DNA of 64,000 bases, taken from the NCBI GenBank assembly GCA_025267735.1, contig CM046297.1, forward strand, positions 17,882,011 through 17,946,010, in the 5' to 3' direction. Position 1 is the stretch's first letter, and each line of letters starts with the position of its first letter. Below are positions 53,601 to 64,000 of this stretch, piece by piece. The position numbers and the translations under genes were made by a program. Under the pieces are notes generated by a model. That model worked only from the letters and a program-made list of their open reading frames with translations. It was not told the DNA's origin and did no database searches. This DNA is from Mactra quadrangularis (lineage: Eukaryota > Mollusca > Bivalvia > Venerida > Mactridae).

Positions 53601-56600
53601 AAGTTTGCCAAGTTTGATGAAGATATCTTAATTAGAATAAAAGTTATGACATTTTTTGTTAGAAAATGATAAATTTCGGTGCCACAGATTTTCTCAAATA
53701 ATCGAAAAAAAGACTGATTTTCGACAAAATCTGAGACGAAAAATGCCAAAAATTTCACTACTTCATAATGTCATAACTTTGGTTCTAATCCAGATATTTT
53801 GAAATGGTAAAGTGTTCTGTGTTGCTTTTTCTGAGATCTATCTCTTGGAATTAAAATGAATGTTATAACTCAGCTTTTAAAAATCAGCTGGGGTTGCTAC
53901 CTTAAGGGTCACATTTATATATCAAACTTAATGCTAGTAAAAATGAATATGTGATTGGTAGATAATTAAAGAATTTTTCTGTCAAAATCTTACTTGCATA
54001 TTTCACTCTTTAGTTTTAGATCCTCTAATCTATGAGGGTTTTAATAAGATTGCTATTTTAATTTAGTTAGATTTTTAACAAGAAATGAACAATGTTGTTG
54101 ATGTACATTTCAGGTAAACATCGCCATGTCTGTCATGTGTGTGGAAAATCATTTATTCTGTTAGAAGGTTATACAGCTCATCTTAAAGTTCACAAAACCA
54201 CACCATCTGCTTGGTGTAATATCTGCGGAGCTTCTTTCAAATTTATGTCAAGTCTGAAAACTCACCAGAAAATGCATTCAAATAAAAAGGATTTTAAATG
54301 TGAAATTTGTGGTCGTGAATTTCTTAGAAAAAGAACTCTTGAGGACCATATGAAAGTACATAAAAAAGGATTTAAACATAAAGCATTTTTTGTAGCACCT
54401 ACAGAGTTCTGTACAATGTGCTCAAAGAGTTTTTCAAATAGATACGGCCTTCAGAGGCATCTTAGAAAACACAAATTAGGACTTTTAAAAAATTACAACA
54501 GAATTCAGTTGAACAATTCACAAGATCCAAGTAACCATATTGAAATCCCTGCTCCTGATCTATCCAAGAGTAGAACTGGACAAGTTATCATTCATAAAGA
54601 GATTCCTCATTATCATAAAATTGATCCAGTTCACTTTCAAGATGAGAGGGTTGAAAATGCAAAACAATTACTTGATAATGAAGAGGAAATTGATAATGAA
54701 AGAACTCATGTTACTGAAGAACACATTGAACAAGACAGCAATAAAAATCAATTAACTGATTATGATATCGATGAAGACAATGAGGTTAATCACTTTGATG
54801 ATAAAACAACTGAAGTATGTGATGAAAATATTATCAATAATGATACAGCTGTTCATATAAGTCACATTGAAAGTAAGAATAATGAGAATAGGTGTCAAGA
54901 AGAATATAAAAATAGTGGTATCACAGAATTTGAAAATAGTGAAAATAGAAGTTTTATAGCATGTGAGAAAAGTGTGAATGATAATAACTTAACAAGTGAA
55001 ATTCATGTGAATAGTAGTAATTTTGAATGTTTAAATACTAGTTTCTTTGAACTTAAGAATAATGTGAATAGAACACATAATGAATGTGAGAATACGGAAA
55101 ATAGATCAATAAATCAAATGCAAGAGATATGTAGTGATGACACTTTACTTGCTGGTGAAAATATGAACATAAATAGTTTGAATGAAAATATTACTGGGGA
55201 AGTAGAGATCAATATTACAACACCAGGGTACAGTATTGAACATGGTCCAAATGATGGTTATAAAACTGGTTTACAGGATGAGTCTCAAATGGTTTTTGTC
55301 ATTCACAACCAAGTTATGGTTCCTCTTGAAACACAGAGAAGTGAACCATTTGATGTTATTCAGAAGGGAGAATTTCATATGATAAATGAAAATGCTTCAT
55401 CATCGGGTCCTTGTCAAGATTTAATTTCAACAGCAGCCAAAGAATGTAATATACTACCTCCTTTTAATGAAAGCTTTGTAAATGTACATGTAGTAACAGA
55501 TGAAAATAAGTCCATAGAAAGAATAGTGATTTCTGAAAATGATACAAACTTCATAAATGTGCAATCATCAGAAATTAGGGAGTTGAACTTTTGTGAAATC
55601 CAACACCAGGTTACCTCTGAGGCACCATTGATAGATGAGAACAATAAATCTTTAAACAAAGCAAATAGTGATAAACTTAGTTCACGTGGACAAAATGAAT
55701 TAACAAAGCAATGTCAGAAAGTTAACGATGCACATAATTCTAAGAAGGTGCCAATTACCAATGATAAATATGATAAGGAAACTATGGAATACAATTTTGA
55801 ATGCAGATTTTGTCTATCTAGGTATGCTAATAATAAAAGTTTGAATTCACATATGAAAACATATCATAAGGATGGAGAAAGTAAGATATACAAATGTAAT
55901 ATCTGTAATATGATGTTTGCATCCAAGCTTATATATTTTAACCATATAGATAATCACAGATTGAAAGGGAAGAAATTTGATAAACGTAAAGCTTGTAATC
56001 TTTGTGGTTCTATGTTTACCTCTTTCCTGTCTTACAACCGACATAGACGTATGAAACATCATATATTTGATGATACTAGTGTAGAAATTGAATCAGAAAG
56101 TGAAAAAGGTGATCATAGTTCTGATGTGAAACAGAAAATGAAGATAGATAACAATGCTTCTGAAGCGTCAGGAAATTACAAAGAATCAGAAAATTTTGAC
56201 TTATTAAATGACAACGATAACACCAATGCTACTGATCAACCGTGTGAGTCAAATAATGTTGATACGCCAGATAATGTTTATACCAATGAAAATATGTCTA
56301 CTGTAACAAATAAAAGTAAATGTAGGGTATCAAAAACTCAGATGAAATTTAGACAAAGATTTCAGTGTCCAAAATGTCCAAAATCATTTCATATGAAGTA
56401 TTCACGAAGACAACATATGCATACTCATTCAAAATCTGGAAGCTCTAATTCTACAAGTCATAAAAATAGAAATGATAGACATAGTGTTTATAGTCTGGCT
56501 AACCAATGCCACGACTCTTCTCAAACATTTTCTAGTAGTGCAAACATTGACTCCAAAATATTTGATGGTGTTAGTGTAAAGGTATTGGCATTAGATGATG

Positions 56601-57592
56601 AGCAAGTGAAAGCTAAGAATGTAAACATTGAGAATAGATTAAATGAGGTGATTGCAACTGTACCTAAATTGAACAAGACATCTAATAGTGATTTAGCGAA
56701 TTTTGAAGGGAATGTATGCCTGGACAATGAGCAGGTTGATAAGAAAAGTACAAAAGGAAATGCAATTGAAGATATTACATATAGTTGTCATAAATGTGAA
56801 AAAGAATTTGACACTAAACATGAAAAGGTTAGACATGTAAAAGATGAACATGGATCAGACGAGTATTTATGTGAAAATTGCCCAAAGAAGTTTTCAACAA
56901 TGACTAATCTAAGACGTCATATTAGTATACATCATGATAAAGATGATGGAAACTTGGCTAAAAATTTCATGTGTACACAATGTGGGAAATGCTATACCGC
57001 TAAAGATTCTTTAAGGATTCATATGTATACACATACAGGTGAGCGACCGTACAAGTGTAACCAATGCGATGCTTCATACTCCCAGCCAGGACATCTACAG
57101 CGTCATATAAGATGTGCTCACATAAAAAAGAAAATGTATAAATGTAACTATGCTGGCTGCTCGAAATCTTTCTGTGACCAATCAAAGCTCACCATGCATT
57201 CAAAGACACATATAGATGTCAAACGATTTCAGTGTAACATTTGTCAGAAACTTTTTAAGACCTCTGACGTATTGAAAAGACATATAAAGACACACCAGGA
57301 CAATGATAAATTTGAATGTAATATTTGTTCACAGCAATTGGCTTCAAAGGTGTGTCTCATGCGTCATCTAAAAAGACACGAACTTGCTGAAAAAATGAAT
57401 CCGAATTCAGCCTTGTATGATCCTAATGTAAACATTAATGTCAAAATGCGTGCTGTGAAAAGAATGGAAGAGAAGAAATATCAGTGTGCACATTGTTCAA
57501 ACAAATTTACAACAGTCCGAGGTATGAATGCTCATATACAGAAATTTTGCAAAGGACATAGTAATTTAAATTCGCATAGTCAGATATTTTAG
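47679..57592 (+). CDS. Large C2H2 zinc-finger protein, about 22 fingers
   Basis: Exons are 47679-47770, 49893-50079, 50403-50444, 51204-51354, 51920-52062 and 54114-57592. The first ATG in the first exon is 47693-47695. From there the exons join in phase to 1359 residues with a TAG stop. The frame is also open upstream of that ATG, so an extra 5' coding exon is possible. Five early exons carry about six fingers, of which two are split by introns between the cysteine pair and the histidines or just inside it. The 3.5-kb last exon holds four fingers, then an acidic, Asn/Glu-rich and probably disordered stretch of about 400 residues, then twelve more fingers. Only one classic TGERP linker is present. 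One finger (YKCNYAGC) has a C-x4-C spacing, and the last, like one in exon 2, ends in Cys instead of His. It is probably a nuclear DNA-binding regulator (family knowledge); I do not recognise an orthologue. An AATAAA lies at 57970-57975. Confidence 0.9.
47822..49020. mobile_element. 1.2-kb element with 20-bp perfect terminal inverted repeats
   Basis: AATTGACCTTACGCCAGAAT occurs at 47822-47841 and its exact complement at 49001-49020. The interior has two diverged tandem copies of a block of about 325 bp (about 47975-48270 and 48335-48640), each ending AGAAATAAAAA(A)GTTAAGGGGTGGGT. There is no transposase ORF. It occupies most of the first intron of the zinc-finger gene. The TSD is unclear. Confidence 0.75.
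49427..49822 (+). mobile_element. CAATCT MITE with 9-bp TSD, next to a zinc-finger exon
   Basis: It begins CAATCTGATTAAAACCC and ends TTTATGGAGATTG. The flanks are ATTGTAACA (49418-49426) and ATTCTAACA (49823-49831), 8 of 9 bases identical. Its right end is only 70 bp from the acceptor of the exon at 49893-50079. Confidence 0.85.
50794..51097 (+). mobile_element. tRNA-derived SINE, same family as 60304-60591
   Basis: The tRNA-like head has A-box-like GATAGCACAGTTGG and B-box GGGTTCGAATCC. The body contains AAGTTTCCGGCCTTGTGGAA and GGTCCAGGAAAGCTAGGTTA, and the tail is AATAAAAATAAAATAAATAA. It lies in the intron between zinc-finger exons 50403-50444 and 51204-51354. Confidence 0.85.
52089..52454. 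mobile_element. TA-flanked MITE, 366 bp, next to a 5' splice site
   Basis: It starts TAGTCCAACAGAATTAACCT and ends with the near-exact complement (CAGGTTGATTCTGTTGGACTA). TA lies outside both ends. Its left end is 26 bp beyond the donor of the zinc-finger exon 51920-52062. Confidence 0.75.
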
Positions 57593-60288
57593 ATTATACA
57601 GTACTGCCCAAGTTGATTTGATACTCCACTTTTATTTTATTTGTTAATGCTATTTTACATTTTCAGACTTTACCATTGTATGATACAATTTCTGGTGTTT
57701 TATTAAACATTGTATATACATGTATATTTATGTTTCACACACATCATTAGTTTGATTATTTTAGCAATTGTTCATTTTTGCAATTTATCGTTTTTTAGTT
57801 GTTCGCTTGTCAAACAACTATATACGCCAAAATGAGAAATCGGTGTAGCAACCTTACTTCGGATTCTACTTTTTTTTAGGTACATGACGGGGCTCAACTC
57901 TTCAAACCTATGATATACAGAGTTTTCAAACATTTTATGACAGAGAAAGGTTTGAATAGATAAAATACAAATAAATCCATATAACAAAGCACTAAAAAAT
58001 ACTGCATGTGGGATTTTAGAAGCACAACAAATAATTATGAAATCGAAAGTAAAAGTGTTTACAGTGGTAAAAATTTCCTGTGGGAGCCCCAATCAAATAC
58101 TTTTTGAGGTACATGAAGGAACTAAACTCTTCAAGCATGTGTATTACTGAGAAAGGTTTTAGTTATTGATATTGTAGTAATTACATTTAACCGTACATTG
58201 AAAATGTATACAACAGTGAAGATTCCCTGTGGTGAACCCAATTTGAAAGGGCGTGACGCATTAATCTCTCATTCTATACGTAGACGATAAAACATATCTT
58301 GGCTCAGACACTTAACTCGTATCGCACAACAACAGTGCACAGGAAGTAGTGCGGCGTATACATGAATGTAAAACCGTTGTTTGTTTTTTTCTTCTTTTAA
58401 GATACAATCATGATGATTAAATTGTTAATCAAATTCTGGCTAATTACTACATAAATACAAGGTGCTTTCAAACCTCAATGAGTATTTTCCGTAGTGTATC
58501 CTAATTTCGTTTTCAAAGATCTGTGTAATTATTGACTGATGTCATAGAGATATCATCAAAATGACCAGTATAAAAGTTTTATCTATCGTGCATATTACTT
58601 TTTTGGATAGCGATATCATATTGCGAAATCTCAAAAACATATTTCATTTATTCAGTACATGTAAAAATTGTCACGTGATTTCAGGTATTTAGACATTTTA
58701 ACCCATGATGCTTAGCGTAGTATCGTACTGACCAGTAGGTTTATGTTGAACTCTAATTTAGATCAATGGATGGGAAATTAAACAGATTATTAGTATTATC
58801 GGTCAAATTGTTCCACGTTGTATTTTTTTCATAGGGGGCTACTGCACTTTACCGGTACGTAGTAATTCACCGGAAGTAGAAATATAACCCTTACCCTAAC
58901 CCTAATCCTGTTTGAATAGAAAGGTAAGCGATTTTATTTTGATTTTTTTTTAATTTTATATTTTCTGTCTTTTATCAGGGGCTGCCGCCCCCGAACCCCC
59001 GCTTTTAACGGTCACCGTCAGTACCAACTCAATGAAAAATGCAACATGACACATGCGCAGTAGGCGCGTACCGGTAAAGTGCATTCTAGCCTTTCATAGC
59101 TCTGATATGGTAATGGACTGAAGTAAAAAGTTCTATTGCAGATTTAAAACCACTTATCATTACTGGATAATTACTTATTATTTATAAGTTAAATGCAATG
59201 AATATTAATTCAAGTTGTAGATTTCTACGCCGTGTGTGACACTATTGAATGTATACACAGGGTGGTTCTGTTACATATCGGTAACATATACAATTAATTT
59301 GTATGAACATTCAATTGTATTTCCCTGTACTCCTCTATGGTTATTATACCTGTGCAGTTATAGGAGTATGCATTTTAATTAATTTCTAAATTAGTTTTAA
59401 CTGAACATTAGGATATCGTTTTTTTACAATCCAATGAACATTGGATTTTCATGTATAGTTTACAAGTACAAACGGTACCATTATGAAGATACATTTCATT
59501 CAACGAAAGCTCTGCAGTTTATGTTTCAAGAAACGAAACACATACTTTTTCACATTTTTGACGCATCAAGAGACCAAAGCACAGCATGTTCTCTATGTCG
59601 AACAACTCCAGTGCCTTAAGCGCTTTGATTAATTAATTGCACCATTGTCTGTTATCATGTGCATCACTTGTTGCGGACAAGACGTTTCAAACCATTGTCA
59701 ACTCGGTCTGAAAGACAACTAGTTATCATTGAAATTTTTGTTGTGCCATCATTGACATTTTTTGTTGTCAGCACTTGCTTTCCACAAGCAGCCCAAATCC
59801 TCTCTTTGTAGAAAGAATTATATGCATGGTTACCAACTTGTTTAAAATTGTTTTGACCAGGAATGGGCCTTGTATTATATTTGATGCTCAGAGTATAGTC
59901 GTTAATTAATATCAATTATCATGTACATGTATAGGTATGTAAGCAGACATAATTCCTTGCTTTCATGATTTACTACATGTAATGAATCATGTATACATGT
60001 GAAATTTTTCCTACAAATAATTTTGATAATTAAAAGTCAACATTCTACGAGTACCTTTGTCCTTTATTTAATCCCAAGCACAGTATTGATGATGAAATTG
60101 TAGGAATCAATATATAAGAGATACAAAATTACTTTGTTATGTAAAACCAGACAAAAACTACTTACTTGAAAGCTTCTCCAGTAATTTCAATACACCTTTA
60201 ATGGTTCTCATATTGAGTGAAATATGGCCTGTCCTGTACTATGGTGCATCTTAAACATCTCCTGATCATAGGTATCATTTCCATTCTG
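57593..60288. other. 3' flank of zinc-finger gene, no further gene seen
   Basis: It is AT-rich with scattered short ORFs that have no recognisable domains or splice context; the longest (59664-59915, minus) is not recognised. A candidate polyadenylation hexamer AATAAA is at 57970-57975. Near 58890 there are about two and a half CCCTAA units, too short to be more than chance or a tiny interstitial telomere-like tract. Confidence 0.4.
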
Positions 60289-60303
60289 ATGAAACTTAAT
60301 TGA

Positions 60304-60591
60304 ACCTGGGTCGATAGGGCAGTTGGTAGAGCGCCAGGATTTGGATACTCGTGCCCGAGGGGGTGCGGGTTCGAATCCCACCCGGGGAGGTTATACCCTT
60401 CAATGAAAATTTGACAATAATGTCGATTTTCCTCCATTGATTAGATAATATTGAGAAGTTTCCGGCCTTGTGGAAGGGTAGGTGAGTACTGGTTATAGAC
60501 AATGGTCCAGGAAAGCTAGGTTAGGAGCGCTGGACGCCGTGAAATGACCTAAAATTGTGTTGATACGGCGTTAACTCCAATAAATAAACAA
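60304..60591 (+). mobile_element. tRNA-derived SINE, 288 bp, 15-bp TSD
   Basis: The tRNA-like head has GATAGGGCAGTTGGTAGAGC and B-box GGGTTCGAATCC. The body matches 50794-51097, and the tail is CCAATAAATAAAC. Exact 15-bp flanking repeats ATGAAACTTAATTGA (60289-60303 and 60592-60606) show target-primed insertion. Confidence 0.92.
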
Positions 60592-60816
60592 ATGAAACTT
60601 AATTGAGCTTGCTCCTTTTAGAATTATCATGAAGAAAATGTGAAGTTCATTTTTGGTGATGTATGCACGACGGAAGCAATAGGTTCGTTTGTGTCAGTGT
60701 TTCTACTATGGAGTACACTGTGATATGACCAAGATGAAGTATATGTTTTGGTACAAGACGTTCTTTTTTTAAGACTGCTGTATTACAGGTTTGTGTTGAA
60801 TTATATCAAAACATTG

Positions 60817-61238
60817 CAGGGCTTTTTCAGGGGGTTTTGGGAAAAAGGCCCCTGCCCAATTTAAGAATTTTTAACGCTGTAAATAGTCCAATTTGGGGAA
60901 AAAAATTGACAAATCAAACCAATTTGGAAATTTCATTATTAATTTTTCTGCATTAAATCTTTATATGCTTTGCTTTGGTGTCTCTGAAAGTGTTGCAGTG
61001 CTCTTAAAGGTTTTTTCTGACAGTTCAGTGAGGCATTCGATGCAAATTCTCATGAATGTATTTATTATTTTTACATGAAATCTCGTGGTTTCTTTTGTAA
61101 AGGCAAAAAACATCCTGTTCAAAGAGAATTATTTAACAAGATTGGGATTTTTTTCATGAAATTTGGAAAAATGGTCCTTATTTGGCATTGGGAATGGGGC
61201 CCATATTCGGCCCCGTGAGATAGGCTGAAAAGGCCCTG
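60817..61238. mobile_element. CAGGGC-ended element with 5-bp TSD
   Basis: It starts CAGGGCTTTTTCAG and ends CTGAAAAGGCCCTG, flanked by CATTG on both sides (60812-60816 and 61239-61243). Near its right end it shares GAATGGGGCCC...TTCGGCCCC with 12894-13239, so the two belong to one broad family. Confidence 0.75.
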
Positions 61239-61936
61239 CATTGGAAGAAGAGAGTGATAGATAAAAGATGAATAAACTTTATTTCATGATCTAGAAAACT
61301 CAAACTCGATACATTTATGCTTTTTGTACATGAATATATAAACAACATGACAGAAAATAGAATGGGTAAGTGCTTACACATGTACATTCCTGGATCAATG
61401 TCAATAAACTGCACTCACATACACTTCAACAAGACCAAAAACTTATTCGTACAAGTAAAAAATTGCTGCGAAATGCAGCAATGTGATTGTCACGGCGAAA
61501 AACAAAACAAAAAAGTTAAGTACAATCTTAAGGTAACTTAAAATAGAATTGTGTTGAATTGTCATGTTAACTGTTAAGGTTTTCAGTATTATAATGTAAC
61601 TTGTTATAAAACGTTTTCCTGTTCATATGTAAAGGAAACTAAGAATTTTACTCACAATAAATGGGCATGAATTCTGAACGAAGTTTGATGTTTATTAAGA
61701 CACTAACTTACGGACCAAATTAAATTATTGTATCACCTGGCATGGTAAATGTATATTGGTTGACTATTAAGAGAAACGCATATTGAAAACCAAGTCTCAT
61801 ATCAGAGAAAAAAGATGTTTTATTGCTCAAGAAATTGAAATTATGCAAAAAAAGACAATTAAAGCTCATACATGCTGGCGTAATCTAGTTTGTGACATAT
61901 AATGTTATTCATTTTACCAAGTTATCAGGATAATTA

Positions 61937-62670
61937 AAGTCACACCCTTCTTAGAGCCCCAAGATGAGCTTGTACGTGGTGTTGCTCATTCGTTTGGTAT
62001 TAGCATTAAATATGTCTGTTTACCCGGTCTTCCGAGGACACACTTCACCGTTTAGGTTCATTAGGGGTCGAACCGACTTTAAAACATTCAAAGTACATAC
62101 ATTATAATGGCTAATTTCAGGTCATGTCCCTGCTTTTAGCCCCAAGATATACTTGTATGGACGGGCTCATTCGAATGGTATTAGCATAAAATACGTCTGT
62201 AGACCCTGTTTTCCAGAGTCATACTTCACCGTTTGGGTTCTACGAGGTTTCGAAACCTCTTAAAAACGTCTCTGGTAAGTATATCCATTACATGGCTTCT
62301 TTGAGGTCACATCCTTCCTTTCAGCCCAAAGATGGACTTGTATGGTGTTGCTCATTCGATTGGTATTAGCATGAAATACGTGAGTATATCCTGTCTTCCT
62401 GGGTCAAACTTCGCCGTTTGAGTTCTGCAGGGGTTCGAACCAACTTTAAGTCGTTTAAAGTATATGCATGAATATTGTATAGCTTATTTGAGGTCACATC
62501 CCTCCTTTCAGCCCCAAGAAGAACTAGTTTGATGTTGCTCATTCCTTTGGTATTAGCATAATATACGTCTGTATACCCGATATTTCAGAGTCACACTTCA
62601 CCGTCAGGGTTCTACATTGGTTTGAAACTAACTGCATTTGTCGTATATTAACAGTTCTATGTTTTTATAA
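61937..62670. repeat. Four diverged tandem repeats of about 185 bp
   Basis: Units begin at about 61938, 62119, 62304 and 62491 with variants of AGGTCACATCC...TTTCAGCCCCAAGA. Each contains TTGCTCATTCG...GGTATTAGCAT, CACTTCACCGTTTGGGTTC and usually GGTTCGAA. Spacings are 181, 185 and 187 bp. No long open frame runs through the units. Confidence 0.85.
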
Positions 62671-63599
62671 AGATTTAAAGTCGTACCTAATGAAATTTTT
62701 CAACCTGACTCCATTCAAGACAAAAAAGGTACGATTTATTTGTTACCCAATTAAAAGTAATCGGCGTATTCGGCGTACACCGGTTTGTGATTCCGGCTTA
62801 ATCTCGGAACAAATATTATAAAGTGATTTGCCGGTGCCCGTTTAGGAATCGGCGTACGCCGGCATGAGCCGCCCTGACAAATCCAGTCGGCCCTTTGCTG
62901 TGGGATACACGAAAGGTATTTACACTTATCTCAATTCCGAAAAGACGCGCCTAAAAACAAAAGGCAAGTTATTTTATAAAAGAAATCATAATTTTATAAG
63001 AAAGAAAAAAATAACATGCCAGCAAATACAGAAACTTACAAATGTAAGGCTCAAAAGGCATTTAAAATACACGTGGAAAAATTCACTCGGCCCCGATAAA
63101 ACATAATTCATTCGAACATATTAAAACTTGCAAGCTTTTCAAGCTGTGTGTCGAAAGGATTTGCGGAAATGTGTTGTTATAAATTGCTGATATTTCGTGT
63201 GTTGGTAAAAATATTGTTTATAGGGTTTTGAAAAAATGAATGCGTTTTCTATGTAACTGTTATGGAAATGCCTTTTAGTTTTGCTTCATTTTTGATTATC
63301 ATTATTATAATTTAACAGAAACTACAAAAATAGCATAAAAGCCATGTTATGGAAAATCATAATGAACATGGTTTTGAATTCTTTAGAATATCAGATGCTA
63401 AATTATATAAATGTGTTGCATTCATAAAGTTTTTTTCTCATTTTATCACAAACTATCCTAAAATGTATCAAAACTAATGATTCTACAAAACTAATCATAA
63501 AAATACAAGAATTGTTGTAAATCTCTTTTGTCTCCAAACTTTTGGTGGGAACTGTAGTTTTCTATTAAGGGAATTCTACTTTAACTAGGAATTCAGTTC
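62671..63599. other. No feature recognised
   Basis: AT-rich sequence. A short GC-richer patch at 62760-62870 repeats CGGCGTA(T/C)(T/G)CGG-like motifs. The 80-residue ORF at 62864-63106 has no recognisable domain and no coding context. Confidence 0.35.
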
Positions 63600-63610
63600 T
63601 CTAAGCAAAC

Positions 63611-63920
63611 AGTTCGCTTTTGTTTTGTTTTTATTCGGTTTAACGCTGTAGCAACAAATTGTATAGGTCATATAACGGCAGTCAGTCAACCTACTCACTG
63701 TTCATGGAAATGCTAACTCTCTTGATTTAGCTGTTAACCAACTACTAAGCGCATACTTAGATTTTTATGACTGACAACTGCCCTACATTATTTAGAATCA
63801 TTGGTAGGAGGAAGAATTTCATGACCAAACTCCATGAAAGTATGCCCCACCCGGGAATCAAACCCACGACCCCTCGATCAGAAGACTTGCATGCTACCAA
63901 CTGAGCTAGCCGGGCGGCTT
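63611..63920 (-). mobile_element. tRNA-derived SINE, 310 bp, second full copy
   Basis: Same family, orientation and length as 15658-15967. Flanking direct repeats TCTAAGCAAAC are at 63600-63610 and 63921-63931. The B-box equivalent is GGTTTGATTCC, one base off consensus. The A-rich tail lies on the left. Confidence 0.88.
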
Positions 63921-64000
63921 TCTAAGCAAACGGATGTACTAATTAGTACCAGGGTGGATCTACCACGTGACAAAAAGCTACAAATACTATTGTAATCAAC

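Noticed and set aside
58885..58912. Interstitial telomere repeat
   Set aside because: Only about two and a half CCCTAA units with mismatches, not distinguishable from chance.
59664..59915. 83-codon ORF as a possible exon
   Set aside because: No recognisable domain, no convincing splice sites and no neighbouring exons.

Overview
This is a 64 kb window of an AT-rich, intron-rich animal nuclear genome, crowded with small DNA-transposon remnants and tRNA-derived SINEs. The gene content (a full-length ULK4 relative, a Ly6/uPAR + thrombospondin-1 + ShKT secreted protein, a C-type lectin/PAN membrane protein and a very large C2H2 zinc-finger protein) fits a lophotrochozoan, most likely a mollusc. 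That placement is inference from gene types and composition, not from a marker gene.

Four protein-coding genes can be supported. (1) ULK4 lies on the minus strand from about 28.9 kb down to 2.75 kb. Twenty-five coding exons were placed by splice sites; they join in phase to 1142 codons covering the pseudokinase domain and the long helical-repeat body. The last roughly 130 residues fall off the left edge or were not seen. (2) Head-to-head with it, on the plus strand (31.4-37.5 kb), is an eight- or nine-exon gene for a small secreted protein: signal peptide, three-finger (Ly6/uPAR) domain, TSP1 repeat and two ShKT domains. (3) At 39.7-40.9 kb is an intronless gene for a type I membrane protein with C-type-lectin and PAN/apple-like domains. 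(4) From 47.7 to 57.6 kb is a six-exon gene for a C2H2 zinc-finger protein of about 1359 residues with about 22 fingers. No RNA genes other than tRNA-like SINE heads were seen.

The space between exons is a mosaic of non-autonomous elements, many with readable termini and target-site duplications (TSDs): a CAATCT-ended family with 9-bp TSDs (Mutator-like), CAGTG/CAGGG-ended elements with 5-6 bp TSDs, pogo/Tigger-like TA-flanked elements, a hAT-like element with an 8-bp TSD and a 78-bp perfect palindrome nested inside it, a 1.3 kb inverted repeat flanked by TTAA, and three SINE families, two of them with 11-15 bp TSDs.

The most unusual observation is at 22.08-22.62 kb in ULK4. The last 69 nt of one exon, together with 26 nt carrying its 5' splice site, is repeated six times at a period of exactly 95 bp. 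Each 26-nt spacer begins GT and ends AG, and each 69-nt block is in phase with both flanking exons. The array could therefore add 23-residue cassettes to the protein in variable number, or it may be a set of decoy splice sites. The base changes between copies in the 69-nt blocks are synonymous. The 57.6-64 kb end holds repeats and no recognisable gene.
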